Shown piece after piece: positions 54,160 through 63,193 of a DNA stretch of 64,000 nt; positions within the stretch are counted from its first letter, which is position 1, and each line of letters opens with the position of its first letter. A model generated the notes under the pieces. The model saw only the letters and a program-made list of their open reading frames with translations. It made no database searches and was not told the origin of the DNA. This stretch comes from an uncultured Thermomicrobiaceae bacterium. GTDB taxonomy: Bacteria; Chloroflexota; Chloroflexia; Thermomicrobiales; Thermomicrobiaceae. Location of the stretch: positions 118,648 to 182,647 of the forward strand of contig CALKCJ010000026.1 in the NCBI GenBank assembly GCA_938082375.1, written 5' to 3'. Made by a program: the position numbers and the translations under genes.

Positions 54160-55065
54160 ATGCGTCATCTTCACGGTTTGCTCGTCATCGACAAGCCGCG
54201 TGGCTGGACTTCGCACGACGTCGTGAGCTGGATACGCCGACGCCTCCGTGAAACTCGCGTCGGACACGGGGGAACACTCGACCCTGCCGCCGAGGGGATC
54301 TTGCTCGTGGCCGTCGGTCAGGCGGCCCGCCTTACCTCCTTCCTCCAGGAGGCAGGGAAGCAATACCTGGCGCACATCGTCCTCGGGATCGTCAGCACAA
54401 CCGACGACCTCGAGGGCGAGGCACTCCTCGCCGGGCAGTCGTGCAGTCAGCCGCCACGTGCTGCAGTGGAGGAAGCGCTCCGCCGCTTCGAGGGCGAGAT
54501 CGAGCAGGTGCCGCCGGCCTTCTCGGCCATTAAGGTGGCCGGCAAGCCCCTCTATCGCCGTACTCGAGCCGGCGAGGCGGTCACGGCCGCCCCGCGTCGA
54601 GTGGTTATATACCGCCTGGAGCTATTGCACTACGCGTATCCCGACGTCCTTGTGTCTGTCGACTGTGGAAAGGGGGTCTACATCCGGTCACTGGCGCGCG
54701 ACCTCGGTACAGCGCTCGGTACTGGTGCTTACCTCCACGGTCTGATCCGGACACGCGTTGGGCCCTTCAACTTGGCGGACGCCTGGACACTGGAGACGCT
54801 CGATCGGTGGTTGTCGGTCGACACGTGGCGTCTCATCGCTTACCATCCCGACGCAGCCGTGAGCGAGCACGCGGCTTTGATTCTGGGCCCCGCGCAGACG
54901 GAAGCGTGGTATCATGGGGCGCCGGTGCGTCGACCCGGCGCCTTTTCTGACCAGCGCTTGGCCCGCGTCTACGCTCTGGACGGACGCTGGCTTGGCCTCG
55001 CCCGATACGAGCAAGCCAGAGAACTGTGGAAACCTGCGCTGGTCATTCCGAATCGACCCGAGTGA
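54160..55065 (+). CDS. truB: tRNA pseudouridine-55 synthase
   Basis: 301 residues. Catalytic D41 in GHGGTLDPAAEG, preceded by LLVIDKPRGWTSHDVV; KGVYIRSLARDLG and LRRTRVGPF-like RTRVGPFNLADA are later motifs. The C-terminal PUA-like domain is shorter than in E. coli. ATG 54160, 8 bases after nrnA. Confidence 0.95.
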   Translation: MRHLHGLLVIDKPRGWTSHDVVSWIRRRLRETRVGHGGTLDPAAEGILLVAVGQAARLTSFLQEAGKQYLAHIVLGIVSTTDDLEGEALLAGQSCSQPPRAAVEEALRRFEGEIEQVPPAFSAIKVAGKPLYRRTRAGEAVTAAPRRVVIYRLELLHYAYPDVLVSVDCGKGVYIRSLARDLGTALGTGAYLHGLIRTRVGPFNLADAWTLETLDRWLSVDTWRLIAYHPDAAVSEHAALILGPAQTEAWYHGAPVRRPGAFSDQRLARVYALDGRWLGLARYEQARELWKPALVIPNRPE

Positions 55066-55081
55066 AGGCGGTCGCAAGCCT

Positions 55082-56086
55082 ATGCCGCCCCTCGTCTATC
55101 GTGCGTTAGAGGCGCTTCCCACGCGCCTCCGTGCGCTGACTATAGGCAATTTCGACGGCGTCCATCGCGGTCACCAGTATCTCTTCGACTGCCTGCGTCG
55201 AAGGGCTGTCGAGCGCGGTGTGCCCAGCCTCGTCGTGACCTTCGATCCGTTACCGGCTGAAGTGCTTAGACCCGACCAAGCGCCACCGCGACTTTGCACG
55301 ACCGACCAACGACTTGCTTTGGTTGGCGCATGCCTGATCGACGAAGTGCTGCTGCTCCGCTTCGATGAGCAGTTCGCCAACCAGGCGCCAGAGACCTTTA
55401 TCGAGCGGCTCGTCGGTGCCGCTACACCGGTCGAACTGGTGGTCGGAGACGACTTCCGCTTTGGTCGCGAGCGCAGCGGCTCGGTGGATACACTGCGCGA
55501 GCTCGGGGTGCACTACGGCTTTGACCTCACAGTGGTCCCGCGCGTCGACCTCGACACGGAGCCGATCAGCAGTACGCGCATCCGTCTACTTGTCCAGGAG
55601 GGATCGGTCGAGTCCGCCGCCGAGCTGCTCGGTCGACCATACGCCCTGACTGGCGAGGTCGTTGAAGGCCAGCACCGGGGCCAGCTCCTCGGCTATCCCA
55701 CCGCCAACCTTCGGCTCATCGACCGGCTTGCTGTCCCCGCCGATGGGATCTACGCCGTGCAGGTCTCGGTTGACTGTTCGCCCGATCTGCTTCCTGGGAT
55801 GGCCTACATCGGCACACGGCCGGTCTTCCCCGACCAGGAGCGGGCAATTGAAGTCCACCTCCTCGACCTGACACTCGAGCTGTATGGACATCGGCTGACC
55901 ATCCTGTTCGTCCGCCGGCTGCGCGACGATATGTGGTTCCCGAGTATCGACGCGCTGGTGCAGCAGATGAAAGCCGACGAGCACGCGACGCGAGAAATCC
56001 TGGCAAACTTAGGAAAGGACTGGCCGCCACCGCTCGCATGGGCCCTCCTCAGGGTGGCGGAGGGAGTGGTCTCAGCCGATGGTTAG
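55082..56086 (+). CDS. ribF: Bifunctional riboflavin kinase/FAD synthetase
   Basis: 334 residues. N-terminal nucleotidyltransferase with TIGNFDGVHRGHQYLF (HxGH-like, 26-31) and STRIRLLVQEGSVESAAELLGRPY; C-terminal kinase with GYPTANLRL, DGIYAVQV and FVRRLRDDMWF. ATG 55082 is preferred over the longer frame from 54914. Overlaps tyrS by 8 bases. Follows truB as commonly seen. Confidence 0.93.
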   Translation: MPPLVYRALEALPTRLRALTIGNFDGVHRGHQYLFDCLRRRAVERGVPSLVVTFDPLPAEVLRPDQAPPRLCTTDQRLALVGACLIDEVLLLRFDEQFANQAPETFIERLVGAATPVELVVGDDFRFGRERSGSVDTLRELGVHYGFDLTVVPRVDLDTEPISSTRIRLLVQEGSVESAAELLGRPYALTGEVVEGQHRGQLLGYPTANLRLIDRLAVPADGIYAVQVSVDCSPDLLPGMAYIGTRPVFPDQERAIEVHLLDLTLELYGHRLTILFVRRLRDDMWFPSIDALVQQMKADEHATREILANLGKDWPPPLAWALLRVAEGVVSADG

Positions 56087-57290
56087 ACAGCTTGATCGGA
56101 CTGCTGCTGTCGAGCGCCTGCTTACCCGTGGGGTTATCGACGTCGTCCTCCGCGACGATCTGAGGCAAAAGTTGCTCGGCCCGCGGGCGCTGCGGGTCAA
56201 GCTTGGCGTCGATCCCACGCGGCCGGACATCCACCTCGGGCACTACGTTTGCTTCCGCAAGCTGAAGGAGTTCCAGGCGCTCGGGCACCAGGTGGTCGTC
56301 ATCATCGGCGACTGGACAGCCCGTATCGGAGACCCATCGGGGCGCTCAGTCCAGCGCACCATGCTGACTGCCGAGGAAGTACGCGCCAACGCGCAGACGT
56401 ACCTTGACCAGTTCTTCAAGGTGGTCGACATCAACCGGGCTGAGATCGTCTGGCAGAGCACGTGGTTCGACACCTTCACGCTGGAAGACGTGATCCGGCT
56501 CACTAGCAAGTACACCGTCGCCCGCATGCTGGATCGCGAGGACTTCGCTCGGCGTTACCAGGAAGGCTCGCCGATCTCGATCACCGAGTTGCTCTACCCG
56601 CTGCTCCAGGCGTACGACTCGGTCGCCATCCAGGCCGACGTCGAGATCGGCGGCACCGACCAGACCTTCAACTTGCTGGTCGGGCGCGACATCATGCGCG
56701 AGATGGGCCAGGAGCCACAGAACATCCTGACCGTGCCGCTGCTCGTCGGCACCGACGGCGTCCAGAAAATGAGCAAGAGCCTGGACAACTACATCGGCGT
56801 GACCGAGCCGCCCGAAGAGATGTTCGGCAAGCTAATGTCGATCCCGGACTGGGTGATGGGCGACTACCTCCGCCTGCTCACCGATCTTCCGGAGGAAGAG
56901 ATCGACGCGATGCTCGCCGCTGCCGAGCGGGGGCAGATGAACCCGCGCGACGTGAAGGAGCGGCTGGCGTTCCAGATCGTCACCGACCTGCACAGTGTCG
57001 AAGCGGCTGAAAGGGCACGCGAGGCATTCATCCGGGTCTTCCGGCGGCGAGAGTTACCCGAGGAGATGCCGGAGATCGAGGTTCCCGCCGAAGGGTGGAT
57101 TGTCCAACTTATGGTTTTGGCTGGGCTTGCCGCGAGCAACAACGAGGCGCGCCGCCTGATCGCGCAGGGCGGCGTGCGGCTCGACGGGAAACGGGTCGAT
57201 GAGCCAGAACTGGTGGTGCGGCTGGAGCGTCCAACAGTGATCCAGGTTGGGCGGCGCCGCTTCGCGCGGTTAGTGCCACGGCCATCCTGA
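56079..57290 (+). CDS. tyrS: Tyrosyl-tRNA synthetase
   Basis: 403 residues. HLGH (52-55), GDWTARIGDPSGRS, TELLYPLLQAYDS, and VQKMSKSLDN (KMSKS loop) mark the class I catalytic core; the C-terminal S4 domain (LAASNNEARRLIAQGGVRLDGKRV) binds tRNA. This is the TyrZ-like branch. It closes the protein-coding part of the operon and is followed by two tRNA genes with their own promoter. Confidence 0.95.
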   Translation: MVRQLDRTAAVERLLTRGVIDVVLRDDLRQKLLGPRALRVKLGVDPTRPDIHLGHYVCFRKLKEFQALGHQVVVIIGDWTARIGDPSGRSVQRTMLTAEEVRANAQTYLDQFFKVVDINRAEIVWQSTWFDTFTLEDVIRLTSKYTVARMLDREDFARRYQEGSPISITELLYPLLQAYDSVAIQADVEIGGTDQTFNLLVGRDIMREMGQEPQNILTVPLLVGTDGVQKMSKSLDNYIGVTEPPEEMFGKLMSIPDWVMGDYLRLLTDLPEEEIDAMLAAAERGQMNPRDVKERLAFQIVTDLHSVEAAERAREAFIRVFRRRELPEEMPEIEVPAEGWIVQLMVLAGLAASNNEARRLIAQGGVRLDGKRVDEPELVVRLERPTVIQVGRRRFARLVPRPS

Positions 57291-57313
57291 GGATGAAAAG
57301 CGAGCCCGAAATC

Positions 57314-57322
57314 TGCTATACT
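57314..57322 (+). promoter_or_regulatory. Extended -10 promoter for the tRNA pair
   Basis: TGCTATACT, 18 bases before the first tRNA base, with a weak -35 TGAAAA about 17 bases upstream in the tail of tyrS. Confidence 0.6.
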
Positions 57323-57339
57323 ATGCGGTGCGATTGGTT

Positions 57340-57412
57340 CGGGGTGTGGCGCAGTTGGTAGCGCGCGGCGTTTGGGACGCTGAGGTCGGAGGTTCGAGTC
57401 CTCTCACCCCGA
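57340..57412 (+). tRNA. tRNA-Pro (anticodon TGG)
   Basis: 73-base cloverleaf. Acceptor CGGGGTG pairs with CACCCCG; the anticodon loop TTTGGGA holds TGG; T arm GGTTCGAGTCC. Only CC follows the discriminator A, so CCA is not fully encoded. Four bases before tRNA-Gly. Confidence 0.95.
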
Positions 57413-57416
57413 CCGC

Positions 57417-57492
57417 GCGGGAGTAACTCAGTTGGCAGAGTGCCGGCCTTCCAAGCCGGTTGTCGCGGGTTCGAATCCCGTCTCCCGCTCCA
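57417..57492 (+). tRNA. tRNA-Gly (anticodon TCC)
   Basis: 76 bases including the encoded CCA (57490-57492). Acceptor GCGGGAG pairs with CTCCCGC; anticodon loop CTTCCAA gives TCC; T arm GGTTCGAATCC. Confidence 0.95.
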
Positions 57493-57508
57493 TACACGCT
57501 TCGGTTAC

Positions 57509-57540
57509 TGAGCACCCATGTGGTACCGCGTGGGTGCTCA
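57509..57540 (+). terminator. Hairpin after the tRNA pair
   Basis: TGAGCACCCA (57509-57518) and TGGGTGCTCA (57531-57540) form a 10-bp stem, extended by two weaker pairs. It is followed by CTGTATAGG, not a clear T-tract, so it may be a weak terminator or RNA processing signal. Confidence 0.4.
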
Positions 57541-57672
57541 CTGTATAGGTCGTCCTCTGTCGTCTCGCTAGGCTGAGCTCGGAACTGCTCCAGTTGCCTC
57601 TCACCCACCCGCTGCCCCCATTTCACTCCGAACCGAACCAGGCCGTAGAGCACTGCGTCCGCTCTCTTCCAG

Positions 57673-57681
57673 TGCTATGAT
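57673..57681 (+). promoter_or_regulatory. Extended -10 promoter for the MBL gene
   Basis: TGCTATGAT, a TGN-extended -10. Start near 57688, about 33 bases before GTG 57721. Confidence 0.4.
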
Positions 57682-57720
57682 CGAGGCTCAAACGGGGAGA
57701 AGGACGAGGAGGCGAAATTG

Positions 57721-58557
57721 GTGCCGCTTCCGATCGAGCGTATCGAGGTTCCGAACCCCGCCGCGATGATGGGCGACCAGCCGACCAACGCCTACCTCGT
57801 CGGCTCCCGGGAGCTCTTGATCGTCGACCCGGGCAGCGAGGCCGGCGTCGAGCTCGTTTCCCGGGCGATTGCCGCGCGCCCCGGCGCGGGCGTCCGTGCC
57901 ATCGTCCTCACCCACGGCCACCCTGACCACGTCGCGGCGGCCGGCGAGCTGCGTCGCCGGTTTAGATGCTCCGTCATGCTCCATCCGAAAGAGCGACCGA
58001 TCCTCCGTAACTTCCTGAGATGGGAGGACATCGATATCGGACTCGAAGACGGGATGAGTATCACCATTCCTGAAGGTGCCTTGACCGTCATCGAGACGCC
58101 GGGGCACTCGCCCGGGCACGTCGCGCTGTGGGATGCGGCAGGACGAGCGCTCCTGGCCGGAGACCTGTTCTCGGGCAACGGTACCGTCGCGATCATCCCG
58201 CCCTACGGAAGCATTGTCGCCTACCTCGACTCCCTTGAACGAGTGCGGGCACTCGGGCCTGAGCGCGTTCTTCCTGGACACGGGCCCGAGATCACTGATC
58301 CAGGACGGGTGATCGACGAGTATGTCGCGCGTCGGCTCCGGCGCGAGCAGCAGATCCGTGCGGCTCTCGACGCTGGCCCGAAGACGATCGAGGAAGTGGT
58401 CTCCGAGCTGTATCCTGACATTCTTCCGCAGTTCCGTCGAGCCGCAGCGCTGACGGTGCTGGCGCACTTGGAGAAGCTGCGCAACCAGGGAGAGGTCGAG
58501 CCGGAGGGCGAGGACGCCTGGCATGACAGATGGCGGCGGGTGAGAATCTCCACCTGA
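57721..58557 (+). CDS. MBL-fold metallo-hydrolase (LACTB2/glyoxalase II-like)
   Basis: About 278 residues. Metal motif LTHGHPDHVAAAGELRRRF, then ETPGHSPGHVALW, LLAGDLFSG and LPGHGPEITDP. The C-terminal winged helix (TIEEVVSELYPDI) is typical of LACTB2-like endoribonuclease/hydrolases. GTG 57721 follows AGGACGAGGAGG; a TTG at 57718 is equally in frame. Substrate unknown. Confidence 0.85.
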   Translation: MPLPIERIEVPNPAAMMGDQPTNAYLVGSRELLIVDPGSEAGVELVSRAIAARPGAGVRAIVLTHGHPDHVAAAGELRRRFRCSVMLHPKERPILRNFLRWEDIDIGLEDGMSITIPEGALTVIETPGHSPGHVALWDAAGRALLAGDLFSGNGTVAIIPPYGSIVAYLDSLERVRALGPERVLPGHGPEITDPGRVIDEYVARRLRREQQIRAALDAGPKTIEEVVSELYPDILPQFRRAAALTVLAHLEKLRNQGEVEPEGEDAWHDRWRRVRIST

Positions 58558-58603
58558 CATCCCGACCAGCTCTGTAGGGGTTGCCACGATGCGAAAGCCG
58601 CCG

Positions 58604-58665
58604 CCCTCACCCCCAGCCCCTCTCCCGCAGGGCGCGGAAGAGGGGTGCCGAAGGCGGGGTGAGGG
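58604..58665. repeat. Imperfect palindromic repeat of the CCCTCACCCC...GGGGTGAGGG type
   Basis: CCCTCACCCC (58604-58613) and GGGGTGAGGG (58656-58665) are inverted, enclosing a second inverted pair CCCCTCT/AGAGGGG (58617-58623 and 58639-58645). I recall this sequence as a dispersed intergenic repeat in many Chloroflexota and other thermophiles, often drawn as a MITE-like or terminator-like element. Only one copy is in the window, so repetition cannot be shown here. Confidence 0.6.
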
Positions 58666-58747
58666 AAGAAGCTGCCGCTTGCGCGCTTACTGCCACGAGG
58701 CCATACTGCGGCTGCCAGTAGGCGCCTAGCGTGAGGGGGTGGAGACT

Positions 58748-60259
58748 GTGCCAATCCGCATCGTCACCGGCGGGATCTCGCAGGAAACTAACACCTTCCA
58801 GTGGCAGCCCACCACGCTGGAGGACTTCCAGCGCGGCTCCAGTGCCATCCACCGCGGCGAGGAGATCTTGGCGCTGGAGGGGACTGGGACGGTCTACGGC
58901 GGCGTCATCGCTGAGGCCCGGCGGCAGGGTATCGAGCTGATCCCCACCACATTCGCTCGCGCGATGCCCGGCGGCCGGGTCACGCGACACGCCTTCGAGT
59001 CGCTCTGCGAGGAGATCCTCGCGGGTATACGGCGCGCCCAGCCGTTCGACGGCGTGTTGCTGGTGATCCACGGGGCAATGGCGCTTGAGCACCACGACGA
59101 CGGCGAGGGGCTCCTGCTGCGCGCGGTGCGCGACCTGGTGGGGCCAAACGTCCCGATCGTCTCGCCGCTCGACCTGCACACCAACCTCTCCGATGAGATG
59201 ATGGCGCTCGCCAATGCCTTTGTCGGGTACAAGGAGTACCCTCACATCGACACGCCGGAGACCGGTGCGCGGGCACTGCAGATCCTTGTCGAGACCGTCC
59301 GCGGCCAGATCCGGCCAACAATGGCATACGTGCGCCTGCCGTTGATCGCTCCGAACCAGTCGATGGTCACTACCTGGCAGTCGCCACTCAAGACCGCGAT
59401 CGACCGGGCCCGCGAAATCGAGCGCCAGCCCGGCGTGATCGCCGCCACCGTCCTGGGCGGCTTCCCCTTCGCCGATGTGCCCTTCGCTGGCGTCGCCACG
59501 GTCGTCGTGACCGATAACGATCCGGCGCTCGCCCGCCGCTACGCCACCGAGCTGGCTCAGATCTGCTGGGAGCGGCGGGACGCCTTCGCGGTTCACCCTA
59601 CCCCGATCCCCGACGCCCTCGCCGAGGCGATGGCCGCCCCGCCGGGGAGCGTCTACGTCCTCGCCGACATCGCCGACTCCGGGGCCAGCGGCACAGCGGG
59701 CGACGGCACCGCGGTGTTGAAGGGCTTGCTGGAAGCCAATGCCCGCTCAGCCGCGGTGGCCCAGATCATGGACCCGGAGGCGGTGCGCGCCTGCATCGAA
59801 GCCGGTGTCGGCGCGACGGTGACGCTGCGCGTCGGCGGCAAACACGACCGGCTACACGGCGAGCCGGTGGAGGTCACCGGCATGGTGCGGCTGATCCACG
59901 AGGGGAGCTTCATGCTGGCCGGGCCGATGGGCCGGGGCACGGTGGCCAGCCGCGGCAAGACCGTGGTGCTCGAGATCGGCGGGCGCGACGGCATTGAGCT
60001 GCAACTGACCGAGCTGCGCGGCCACCCGAACGACCTCAACTTCTTCCGCGCCTTCGGCATCGAGCCGACCGAGCGCCGCATCCTCGTGCTTAAGAGCGCG
60101 GCCCACTTCCGGGCGGCCTTCGAGCCGATCGCGACAAAGGTCATCGAAGTCGACGCACCCGGTATCAGCAGTCCACGGCTCGAGCGCTTCGACTACCGCA
60201 AGCTGCGCCGGCCTATCTATCCGCTCGACCCAGAGGCCACCTGGTCTCCAGAGGCGTAG
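58748..60259 (+). CDS. M81-family metallopeptidase (MlrC-like)
   Basis: About 503 residues. N-terminal IVTGGISQETNTF, LLVIHGAMALEHHDDGEG, SPLDLHTNLS and YKEYPHIDTPETG carry the zinc ligands of MlrC, and the later domain has GASGTAGDGTAVLKGLLEA. MlrC degrades linear microcystin and small peptides; in non-cyanotoxin degraders these enzymes are linked to small peptides or amides. GTG 58748 with GGTGGAG upstream; GTG 58739 is the alternative. Same strand as the LLM enzyme 22 bases downstream, so probably co-transcribed. Confidence 0.88.
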   Translation: MPIRIVTGGISQETNTFQWQPTTLEDFQRGSSAIHRGEEILALEGTGTVYGGVIAEARRQGIELIPTTFARAMPGGRVTRHAFESLCEEILAGIRRAQPFDGVLLVIHGAMALEHHDDGEGLLLRAVRDLVGPNVPIVSPLDLHTNLSDEMMALANAFVGYKEYPHIDTPETGARALQILVETVRGQIRPTMAYVRLPLIAPNQSMVTTWQSPLKTAIDRAREIERQPGVIAATVLGGFPFADVPFAGVATVVVTDNDPALARRYATELAQICWERRDAFAVHPTPIPDALAEAMAAPPGSVYVLADIADSGASGTAGDGTAVLKGLLEANARSAAVAQIMDPEAVRACIEAGVGATVTLRVGGKHDRLHGEPVEVTGMVRLIHEGSFMLAGPMGRGTVASRGKTVVLEIGGRDGIELQLTELRGHPNDLNFFRAFGIEPTERRILVLKSAAHFRAAFEPIATKVIEVDAPGISSPRLERFDYRKLRRPIYPLDPEATWSPEA

Positions 60260-60281
60260 CCTGACCTGAGGAGCGGAGCGT

Positions 60282-61340
60282 ATGCGCGTGGAGGCGACAC
60301 TCGGCGACGCGCCCTGGGACGAGATCCCGAGGCTAGCTCGGGCAATCGAGGCGATGGGCTTCGATGGCATCGCCCAGCCCGAACTCAAGCGCGACCCCTT
60401 CCTGCCGCTGGCGCTGGCCGCGGTGTCCACCGACCGCGTGCGCCTGGCCACCGCAGTCGCCATCGCTTTCCCGCGCAGCCCCACAGTCATTGCCTACACC
60501 GCGCGCAACCTGCATGACCTCTCCCGCGGCCGCTTCGTGCTCGGCCTCGGCACGCAGGTCAAGGGCCACATCGAGCGGCGCTTCGGTGTGGCCTGGGATT
60601 CGCCCGGCCCGAGATTGCGCGAGTATGTCCAGGCCGTTCGTGCGGTCTGGGCCACCTGGCAACACGGCACGCCGCTCGAGTTCCGCGGCCGGTTCTACTC
60701 GCTGTCTCTGATGACGCCGGAGTTCGATCCCGGCCCGTCGGAGTACGGGCTGCCGAAGATCCACCTCGCCGCGGTGAACCCGTACAACCTGCGGCTGGCC
60801 GGAGAGGTGGCCGACGGTCTGCGCGTGCATCCCTTCTCCACCCCCGAGTACACGCGCGAGGTGATCTGGCCCCACGTTGTCCGTGGCGCCCGGCGCGCGG
60901 GTCGTACGCTGGACGACTTCGAGCTGGTGGCCGGCGGCTTCATCGCCACCGGCGCCACCGCAGAGGAAGTGCAGGCTGCCCGCGAGCGCGTCCGCTACCG
61001 GATCGCGTTCTACGGATCCACTCGCAGCTACCGGCCCGTCCTCGAGCACCACGGTTGGGGACGCCTGAACGACGTGCTCCACCGGCTGGCAGGTCAAGGC
61101 CGGTGGGACGAGCTGGCCACGGCGGTCCCGGACGAGGTGCTCGACGCCTTCTGCATCTCGGGCACCTATGAGGAGATCGCCTCAGCCGTCAGCCTGCGCC
61201 TCGAGGGTCTCGTCGATATGGTCACTTTCCCACTACCTGCTAACCCCAATGCGCCGGACGAGCGGTACCTGGCTGCACTGGAGGGTATCAAGCGCCTCGA
61301 CCCCGCGACCTCGTATCGCAGACAGGCGACCTCACCGTAG
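60282..61340 (+). CDS. LLM-class F420/FMN-dependent oxidoreductase
   Basis: 352 residues, luciferase-like TIM-barrel family: DGIAQPELKRDPFLPLALAA, TRVRLATAVAIAFPRSPTV-like segment, RGRFVLGLGTQVKGHIERRF, and the C-terminal REVADGLRVHPF and AHHGWGR region. Probably TIGR03617-like; cofactor F420 is expected in this clade but not provable from sequence. Follows the MlrC gene by 22 bases; ATG 60282 with GAGGAG upstream. Confidence 0.85.
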   Translation: MRVEATLGDAPWDEIPRLARAIEAMGFDGIAQPELKRDPFLPLALAAVSTDRVRLATAVAIAFPRSPTVIAYTARNLHDLSRGRFVLGLGTQVKGHIERRFGVAWDSPGPRLREYVQAVRAVWATWQHGTPLEFRGRFYSLSLMTPEFDPGPSEYGLPKIHLAAVNPYNLRLAGEVADGLRVHPFSTPEYTREVIWPHVVRGARRAGRTLDDFELVAGGFIATGATAEEVQAARERVRYRIAFYGSTRSYRPVLEHHGWGRLNDVLHRLAGQGRWDELATAVPDEVLDAFCISGTYEEIASAVSLRLEGLVDMVTFPLPANPNAPDERYLAALEGIKRLDPATSYRRQATSP

Positions 61341-61544
61341 CCCGCCGGCCGGCGGAGCATCCGTCTCGTCGTGCGGTAGCTCGGCCCTCCGGCGGACGAC
61401 AGGCGGGTGAACCGCACACGTCGGCCCGCTGAACCGGCCTGCATCCCGGCTTTACCCAGGCTGAGATGCGTCTGGCGATCTGGATCGTCTGAATCTCATG
61501 CAGGCCGACCGGCCGATCGCTCCGACGGCGTGATCAACCACCAC

Positions 61545-61967
61545 TCAGGTAGCCCGCACCGGCCGGAACCTGGGCAACGTGATCTCCTCGGTCACATCAT
61601 CGTAGACGATCTCGACGGGCATCCCGATCCAGACGTGCCCCGGATCCGGCTCGACGCCCACCAGGTTCGACATTAGCCGCACGCCCTCTTCGAGCTCGAC
61701 GATCGCGACCACGTACGGCACATCCTCGGCGAAGGCAGGGTCGCGGTTCTGATAGACGATGGTGAAGGCGTGCACCACCCCTCTCCCAGAGACCGACTCC
61801 CAGGAGATGTTGTCTGAGAGTGTGAAGGGGCTCAGCCCGCGCGGGTAGAAGAAGAACTTCCCGGTGTCGTTGCACCGCTGGATCTTCATCGCGTGCTTTT
61901 TCAGGCTTTCCCAGAACGGAGCAGTGACCGGGTCAGGCTTCGGCAGCGGCTTCTTGTATCCGCTCAT
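61545..61967 (-). CDS. DUF35 (Zn-ribbon/OB-fold) acyl-CoA-binding partner protein
   Basis: About 141 residues. The OB-fold part has VHAFTIVYQNRDPAF, PYVVAIVELEEGVRLMSNLVG and IGMPVEIVYDDVTEEITLPRF. The rubredoxin-like Zn ribbon normally has four Cys; here the region reads IQRCNDTGKFFFYPRGLSPF, with only one Cys, so the zinc site is lost. These proteins pair with thiolase-like partners. ATG 61967 with GGAGGAGC upstream; 14 bases after the thiolase-like gene in one operon. Confidence 0.85.
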   Translation of the reverse strand: MSGYKKPLPKPDPVTAPFWESLKKHAMKIQRCNDTGKFFFYPRGLSPFTLSDNISWESVSGRGVVHAFTIVYQNRDPAFAEDVPYVVAIVELEEGVRLMSNLVGVEPDPGHVWIGMPVEIVYDDVTEEITLPRFRPVRAT

Positions 61968-61981
61968 CTCGCTCCTCCACA

Positions 61982-63133
61982 TTAATAGCGTGCCAGGATC
62001 GCTGTCCCAGCCGAAGAGAGCACCCCGCCGGTTCCGTGGACGAGCGCGATGCTCGCGTCAGGTACCTGGCGAATACCTTGGTCGAGATAGTCGTGCCGGA
62101 GCTGGCGTACTGCCTCGATCACCGCGAAGACGCCGTACATCCCTGGGTGGGTATAGGAGAGCCCGCCGCCATTTGTGTTCATCGGGAAGGCACCACCGGG
62201 GGCCGTCCGCTGGCCGCTCACGAACGCGCCGCCCTCGCCCTTGCCACAGAAGCCCAGCTCCTCCAGCGAGAGCAGCACGGTGTAGGTGAAGGAGTCGTAG
62301 ATCATCGCTAGGTCGATCTCGTCGTGGGTGACGCCGGCCATCTCGAACGCGACCTTGCCCGACTGCCGCGCCGCAAAGCTGGTGTAGCTGGGCATCTGCG
62401 AGATCATCGCGTGCGTGTGGCTCTCGCCGAAGCCGAGCACGACGATCGGGTGCTGCCGCAGATCACGCGCCCGCTCCAGCGAGGTCATCACGAAGGCGCC
62501 GCCAGCGTCGGTGACGAGACAGCAGTCGAGCAGGTTGAACGGCCAACAGATGGGGCGGGAATTCAGCACATCCTCGATGGTGATTGGGTCGCGCAGGTAG
62601 GCCTTTGGGTTCAGCATGGCCCACTTGCGGGTCGCCACAGCGATCTCCGCCAGTTGCTCCTTGGTCGTGCCGAACTCGTACATGTGGCGCGAGCAGGCGA
62701 GCGCGTAGGCGCCGACTGGTTGCGGCAGCCCGAAGGGCGCCTCGAACTGGCCCCGCAGCGAGTCCGGCGGCGTGACCCGCGGCGGCATGCCGACGCGCGA
62801 GCGGCCGCTCTCCCCGTGCGTCACCAGCGCCACCTGGCAACGGCCAGTCGCGATCGCCGTGGCAGCGTGGCCCACGTGGATGACGAACGACGAGCCGCCG
62901 ACCGACGTGTTGTCGGTCACCTTCGGCTGGATCCCGAGGTACTCCCCGAGTTCGGTGGTCGAGATGCCGGCAGTGAAGAGGCCGTCCACGTCGTCTTTGG
63001 TCAGGCCAGCTTCCGCCAGCGCCGAGCGCGCCGCCTCGGCGTGCAGCATGATGGCCGGTTTGTCCGGCACCCGGCCGATCTGGTCTGACTCCGCCACACC
63101 GACGATGGCGACCTTGCCCGATAACGCTCTCAC
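61982..63133 (-). CDS. Thiolase-superfamily protein (SCP-x/Ltp2-like)
   Basis: 383 residues. VAIVGVAESDQIG, LTKDDVDGLFTAG, then the segment that in thiolases carries the nucleophilic Cys reads DNTSVGGSSFVIHVGHAA, with no Cys at the usual place. Later motifs GFGESHTHAMISQ, YDSFTYTVLLSLEELGFC, NTNGGGLSYTHPGMYG and HGTGGVLSSAGTAIL (His) are present. Missing Cys with a DUF35 partner is the pattern of Ltp2-type retro-aldolases, so aldol cleavage of an acyl-CoA is as likely as thiolysis. GTG 63133 with AGGAGGG upstream. Confidence 0.85.
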   Translation of the reverse strand: MRALSGKVAIVGVAESDQIGRVPDKPAIMLHAEAARSALAEAGLTKDDVDGLFTAGISTTELGEYLGIQPKVTDNTSVGGSSFVIHVGHAATAIATGRCQVALVTHGESGRSRVGMPPRVTPPDSLRGQFEAPFGLPQPVGAYALACSRHMYEFGTTKEQLAEIAVATRKWAMLNPKAYLRDPITIEDVLNSRPICWPFNLLDCCLVTDAGGAFVMTSLERARDLRQHPIVVLGFGESHTHAMISQMPSYTSFAARQSGKVAFEMAGVTHDEIDLAMIYDSFTYTVLLSLEELGFCGKGEGGAFVSGQRTAPGGAFPMNTNGGGLSYTHPGMYGVFAVIEAVRQLRHDYLDQGIRQVPDASIALVHGTGGVLSSAGTAILARY

Positions 63134-63193
63134 CCAGCCCTCCTTCCCTGGCTTCCGTCTGCGGAGAGCCTTGCCCTTCCAGCGGCGCCGTCC

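Noticed and set aside
58607..59596. Minus-strand frame of about 330 codons over the MlrC gene
   Set aside because: Shadow of the MlrC gene; no conserved motif, no ribosome site.
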